NCBI RefSeq assembly: GCF_000657795.2
Contig: NZ_JHEP02000001.1
Span: 248,001-312,000 of the forward strand
Direction: 5' to 3'
Source: Bordetella pseudohinzii
Lineage (GTDB): Bacteria > Pseudomonadota > Gammaproteobacteria > Burkholderiales > Burkholderiaceae_B
DNA: 64,000 bases
Shown here in pieces: positions 60,901 to 64,000 of this stretch (the stretch's first letter is position 1; each line of letters begins with the position of its first letter). Below the pieces are notes generated by a model that saw nothing but the letters and a program-made list of their open reading frames with translations, searched no databases and was not told the origin of the DNA. The position numbers and the translations under genes were made by a program.

Positions 60901-63900
60901 GGCGGCGCAGGGCGTCATACTTCATCGTAAAGCTGTGCCCCCGGCCATCCCAGTGACGGATGGTCTTGCCACAGGCATCGTTGAGCATCCAGCGTGCACC
61001 TGCCTCCATGCTGAGCCGGTAAATACGATTGCCGAGCATGTCGTAGGCGTAATGCAAGATAACGCGCAAGTCCCGCGGTCCGAGGGGCAAGTGGTTCGCG
61101 TCGGGGAGTCTGCGCTCGTCACATACCTCGCGCAGATTCCCCGCGATGTCGAACAGGATACGACTACGGCGCTCCTCGCCCTGACCGTGAAGCGAGTGGC
61201 CCTCGCAATCCACCCGATTACGTGTCACACAGAGAAAGGGGCGGCCCAGGGAGTCCAGATGGGCGCTGGCGGGGGTATCGGCATGGCCGGCGGCCCGCTC
61301 GGCCGCCCGGGTTTCGTTTAGACGATCTTCAGCGATGGGATAGCGGTTCGAGAAGGCGGCGGCATGAGCGGGCAGCGTTCTCAACTCGTGCCAGGTGGGC
61401 AGATAGTCGGCATCCGGCAAGCGGCCGAAATATGACGCGACGTCCACGTCGCGCAGCGGGTTGTCGGGTCGCACCGGAAACAGGACCGTATCATTGACGT
61501 CATAGGTGGTTTGTTCCCAAGGACCGAAAACCACCTTCTCCCAGCTATGGTTGGGATGCAGCGTGGCGACGACTCGTTCGGCTGCGTCGTAGAACAGCAC
61601 GGGACTAACGCCCGTCTGGACGCCGAACTCAAAACGGTGATCACTGTAAAGACTGCCGTCCACCGCTTGTTGCCTGCTGAAAAACGGTTCATATTGCCGA
61701 ACAACCTTGCCCTTGTTGTTGAAGATCGTCCAGCCACTGCCCACCCAGCGCGGATTGACAATAGGCGCATCGGGATCGGCAGCGTCCACCGGCCCAGGCT
61801 CGGCCTGGATCTTTTTCTGTATCTCGCGCCCGAAACCATCCGAGTAGCTGAAGCCGATCTGCAGCTTGCTCAAGCTCCCCTGGGGCAAATCGCTGACATG
61901 GGTTTCACGCGCAATGGTCGCGGCAAGGGGAGGTTCGCCCAGGCGCATATAGCGCGTCAGATCATAGACAATGCGCGTCGTCGCATTGCCGATCAGGTCT
62001 TGCGCCGCCTGGCTCGCCACACTCGCGCCCGCCGAGGCCTCGCGCGGCCTGTCCACGAAAGCATCGAACAGCGCCTGCGGCGGCTCGGGCGAAAAACCCT
62101 CGTCCAGCCGGTCTCCCTGGCGCGGGTTGTCCGTGGGCTTGCCCATCACGGCCGTCCCCACCACCATGCCAAGCGCGTCAAAGACCACCTCCGCCTGGTT
62201 GCGGTTGGGGTCGCTTAGCAACCGCGGCTGCAGCACGCGGTAATCATTGACCTGCACCGTGATACAGTTGTCCAGCGCATCGCGGCTCTCCACCCTCAAC
62301 AGGTCATGCCGGTCGAAGTCCACTACGCTGCTCTGGCCGAATGGATCGCGATACCGGCGCGGCAGATAGAAGTGCGCACGCGCCTCGGCCAATTCCACAG
62401 GCGCCGCCACCTCGGCCGGGTGAAGAAATGAGCGGCCTGACGGTATCCACCAATGCCCGTCTCCTTCCAGGTCGACGTAAGCGCCCTGATCCGCGCCCTG
62501 CCCGCCGAGCACGCTGCTGCGGGCCGGCTCGGCCAACAGGCTCTCCGGAGGAAGGCCTGCCCGGGGCCGCTGAAAGACCTGGTCCAACAGCCCCGGCGTG
62601 AAGGCCAGCTTATAGCTTTCGCCGGGCAAGGCCAGCGGCTGCAATTCGCCCAGCGGCAACAGGCCGTCCAGATCGTCGCGCCGATAGCGCGTGCGCTGCC
62701 ATTCGGTGCGGCGGCGCCGCCGCTCGCCGGTCGCGAGAGCCTCGTACTGGACTTCGGGAGCATTGAAAATATGCCGATAACGCTGCCGCCCGCCAGACCC
62801 GGGCGGGCCCGGCTGAACCAGATCCGACGCCTGGTAACGACGCATCGCCAGGCCTGGATCGGCGGCGGGAGCGATGGGCGGGCCGGAAGCCGCATAACCC
62901 GTCAACTCAAAAGTCATGGATTCGCAAGGCAGCGGGGTTCGATAGGCATCATCGCGCTCTATCGCCTCCCCGCCTCCCGCCGCATCCCGCGTGTACCGGT
63001 TTTCCGTATAAGTCAGCAGTGTCGTGGTCTGCCTGGCCTGGTCCGCCTCGTCGAGCCCGGCCAAGCCGGGGTTGGGCCGCCATTGCATGACGCCGCCCGG
63101 CTCGCGCAGCCCAATCTGCCGCCTGCGCCCATAAGCGATGGCCGCCTGCTTGAGCACATTGCCGAAGTCATCCACCTCCAGGGTCAAGACGTGCTGGACG
63201 CGCGGATCGGCGGGGTTGCGCTCATAGTGGTAGGTGATGGCTTCTCGCGCATGAGCCAGAAAGACGGCGTGGCGGTTGTCGCCGCGAGGCTGCAGCCGGC
63301 GCAGCGTGAGATTCTGCTCCGCCACGGAGTAAGGGATGCCGGAGGGGTGGTCCGCGCTTTGGCCCACGCCGTCGAGCGCGTAGACCTCTTTGCGCAGCAT
63401 CGAGCCCCTGAGCGCGCGGCAGGCCTCGCGCGCCTCCGCCAGCGAAAGGCCCGGCGGAAGCGCGGTGTCATCGAGCAACAAAGGCCTTGCCGCTTCGACG
63501 CTCAGCCCGGGCTCGCGGAAATACTCCTCCTCGAAATGGCGCGAGACGCGCCGGCCGCCGAGGTGGGCGCCCGTGTGGAACCAGGTCTTGGTGTACACCG
63601 GCGGCACATGCGAAGCGGCATCGATATTCGCCATGGGAGACGTCCCGGCGGCAAGCGTGGCGTAGGCCTCCGTGTCCCACTGCTCCACCATGCCAAAGCC
63701 GCCAAACTCGCGCTCCTCGTCGTCAAAATAGCCATGATGGTAGGCGTAGCGGCTGACAAAACGGTTGCGCCCGATATGGTCGCGGGTTTCGACGCGCTCG
63801 ACCACGTGCACCGGAAAAGGCAGGCGCGTGATCCAGGGCTTGCCATCGCGCCTATCCTGCAGGTAGAACTTGGTCGACGGCGCGTAATCGATGCGCGTTT

Positions 63901-64000
63901 CAGCGCCCAGATTATTGACGACCCCGACCAGCAGATGCGGCTTGCGGCCGCCCATCAGGTTCACATAGCGCATCGCCCGCCGCGCATCCCCCGGCAGGGC
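57914..64000 (-). CDS. Fused TcB-TcC insecticidal toxin-complex protein, C-terminal 2028 residues (5' end off window)
   Basis: The frame is open to the right edge. The visible start (MGGRKPHLLVGVVNNLGAETRIDYAPSTKFYLQD, WITRLPFPVHVVERVET) is the conserved TcdB/TcB middle region. It continues without a break into TcC-type YD/Rhs repeats and an Rhs core ending RYSDPSG at about 58889. A variable 324-residue C-terminus follows (57914-58888) with TYITYIFTDGPGSIRYVGRAS, then Glu, Tyr and Asn-containing segments resembling a GIY-YIG nuclease. TcB and TcC normally encapsulate such a toxin domain for injection by TcA. A truncated TcA-like gene follows. Confidence 0.88.
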   Translation of the reverse strand, partial: ALPGDARRAMRYVNLMGGRKPHLLVGVVNNLGAETRIDYAPSTKFYLQDRRDGKPWITRLPFPVHVVERVETRDHIGRNRFVSRYAYHHGYFDDEEREFGGFGMVEQWDTEAYATLAAGTSPMANIDAASHVPPVYTKTWFHTGAHLGGRRVSRHFEEEYFREPGLSVEAARPLLLDDTALPPGLSLAEAREACRALRGSMLRKEVYALDGVGQSADHPSGIPYSVAEQNLTLRRLQPRGDNRHAVFLAHAREAITYHYERNPADPRVQHVLTLEVDDFGNVLKQAAIAYGRRRQIGLREPGGVMQWRPNPGLAGLDEADQARQTTTLLTYTENRYTRDAAGGGEAIERDDAYRTPLPCESMTFELTGYAASGPPIAPAADPGLAMRRYQASDLVQPGPPGSGGRQRYRHIFNAPEVQYEALATGERRRRRTEWQRTRYRRDDLDGLLPLGELQPLALPGESYKLAFTPGLLDQVFQRPRAGLPPESLLAEPARSSVLGGQGADQGAYVDLEGDGHWWIPSGRSFLHPAEVAAPVELAEARAHFYLPRRYRDPFGQSSVVDFDRHDLLRVESRDALDNCITVQVNDYRVLQPRLLSDPNRNQAEVVFDALGMVVGTAVMGKPTDNPRQGDRLDEGFSPEPPQALFDAFVDRPREASAGASVASQAAQDLIGNATTRIVYDLTRYMRLGEPPLAATIARETHVSDLPQGSLSKLQIGFSYSDGFGREIQKKIQAEPGPVDAADPDAPIVNPRWVGSGWTIFNNKGKVVRQYEPFFSRQQAVDGSLYSDHRFEFGVQTGVSPVLFYDAAERVVATLHPNHSWEKVVFGPWEQTTYDVNDTVLFPVRPDNPLRDVDVASYFGRLPDADYLPTWHELRTLPAHAAAFSNRYPIAEDRLNETRAAERAAGHADTPASAHLDSLGRPFLCVTRNRVDCEGHSLHGQGEERRSRILFDIAGNLREVCDERRLPDANHLPLGPRDLRVILHYAYDMLGNRIYRLSMEAGARWMLNDACGKTIRHWDGRGHSFTMKYDALRRPTEQYVRGNYSDPDPRKPNSDPRTLNPPNEAGLLVDKIEYGEPPPGASAAQEAAALRINLRTRVMRHFDSAGVLIHGRPDANGHAIEAYDFKGNLRCSTRKFVRDYKAIADWSGNPGPALETESFQGRTRYDALNRAVQSIAPRSSLGRGKFNIVQTVFNDANLLERVDVWLEQEDEPVALLEPAHHPPSPVGVANIDYDAKGQRTLIDYRCAGPDATVIRARYTYDRETFRLVHRYTRRGVHPSTAQGVAFPGDCDNPQPPPATIAAPRTPPVGGGCGLQNLYYSYDPAGNITHIRDAAQQSIYFSNQRIEASNDYVYDACYRLIQAEGREHLGQAGLPFPHTYNDAERVGMLGASPSGGFAPDDRAAMGRYTERYVYDAVGNLLLMQHARSSAAVSDWIRRYAYSDASLTESGKSSNRLSSTSLGNAADTLFDHDAHGNLLGMPQLRTMQWDYRDRLLMTQRQSVNDQNSDEASRQAECTWYLYDATGQRLRKVTDLAANGGIKDERIYQGEFEVYRVYGGGSQARRLKRERETLHVMEDMLRIALVETRTQGDEQGIPRRLIRYQLGSALGSSSLELDEQARIISYEEYSPYGSSTYQAVRSLTEAAKRYRYTGKERDEESGLYYHGTRYYACWLARWTRCDPAEIADGPNVYVYARCNPVRYSDPSGNTSAEEEGARRNAARRDSGALTPDQIGDIYKSVDDVPKYFDAPPQPSASRTEEQRNRLLQGESKRAQQRADMAKAPKFSLEQKREMRTAAANAGAQNAAVENAESLINMSKIIALPMMGPLALTMPAAKFDWARVPKPASTGDTLQDSILSDYYGAGETATDTTVLALSFLPLGEMAQGAKAAGGKLPVPTNSLSSLGGSGFMSFSERWALSKPKTYITYIFTDGPGSIRYVGRASGTGSAEDVLYQRLTKGHHVFDANPELVAEVLAEHPTREASMGAESVYKDYYEQLGHKLLNDPKSPPLSTIGRKLERTRQRISTFFDSW

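Overview
The window is GC-rich bacterial DNA with dense operons. It looks like a betaproteobacterial (Alcaligenaceae, Bordetella/Achromobacter-like) chromosome carrying one integrative and conjugative element (ICE). The taxon is an inference from gene content and style (Mn-type superoxide dismutase, SapC/giant-adhesin operon, Tn4371-type ICE); no rRNA or tRNA gene is present to confirm it.

Region 1 (1-13893, all minus strand) is a surface-protein operon: a LuxR-type response regulator, a SapC-family protein, an unrecognised 280-aa protein, a TolC-like outer-membrane lipoprotein, and the first 3197 residues of a giant repetitive DUF4347 adhesin that runs off the left edge. Region 2 (13894-16300) holds an AT-richer intergenic stretch, sodA and an MFS exporter. 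Region 3 (16457-17815) is an Ada/AraC/AlkA-type DNA-repair gene whose 3' end is cut off.

Region 4 (about 17810-57509, 39.7 kb) is a Tn4371-family ICE. In window order it has a P-type (RP4-like) mating-pore and coupling module (DUF2274, trbI-G-F-L-K-J-E-D-C-B, a CopG-like gene, traG, all on the minus strand and mostly joined by 4-nt overlaps), an EexN lipoprotein, a small redox cargo (two LysR regulators, an alpha/beta hydrolase, a dinucleotide-binding reductase, an SDR), the relaxase, traF, DUF2840, an RHH protein, parA, an iteron cluster, repA, an AlpA-like gene and DUF2285. Next come DUF2958, an XRE regulator, DUF736, ParB and DUF932 with unusually structured intergenic DNA, then an arsenic/chromate/Na+ resistance cargo (arsR, arsC, acr3, arsC, arsH, chrA, nhaA), a DUF1016 nuclease and a tyrosine integrase.

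Region 5 (57510-64000) is a Tc insecticidal-toxin-like locus: a truncated TcA-like gene and a huge fused TcB-TcC gene running off the right edge.

The most notable observations are these. (i) The two ICE flanks lie in two different broken genes (alkA and a TcA-like gene), both at an A6-A7 run, so the locus has been rearranged around the element. (ii) The ICE maintenance region carries an array of seven near-consecutive perfect stem-loops (44236-44470), a direct-repeat cluster spaced in multiples of 8 bp with an 11-bp palindrome upstream of the XRE gene, a three-copy iteron set beside repA, and a duplicated ~128-bp intergenic element. (iii) chrA has a perfect Shine-Dalgarno sequence but no canonical start codon.
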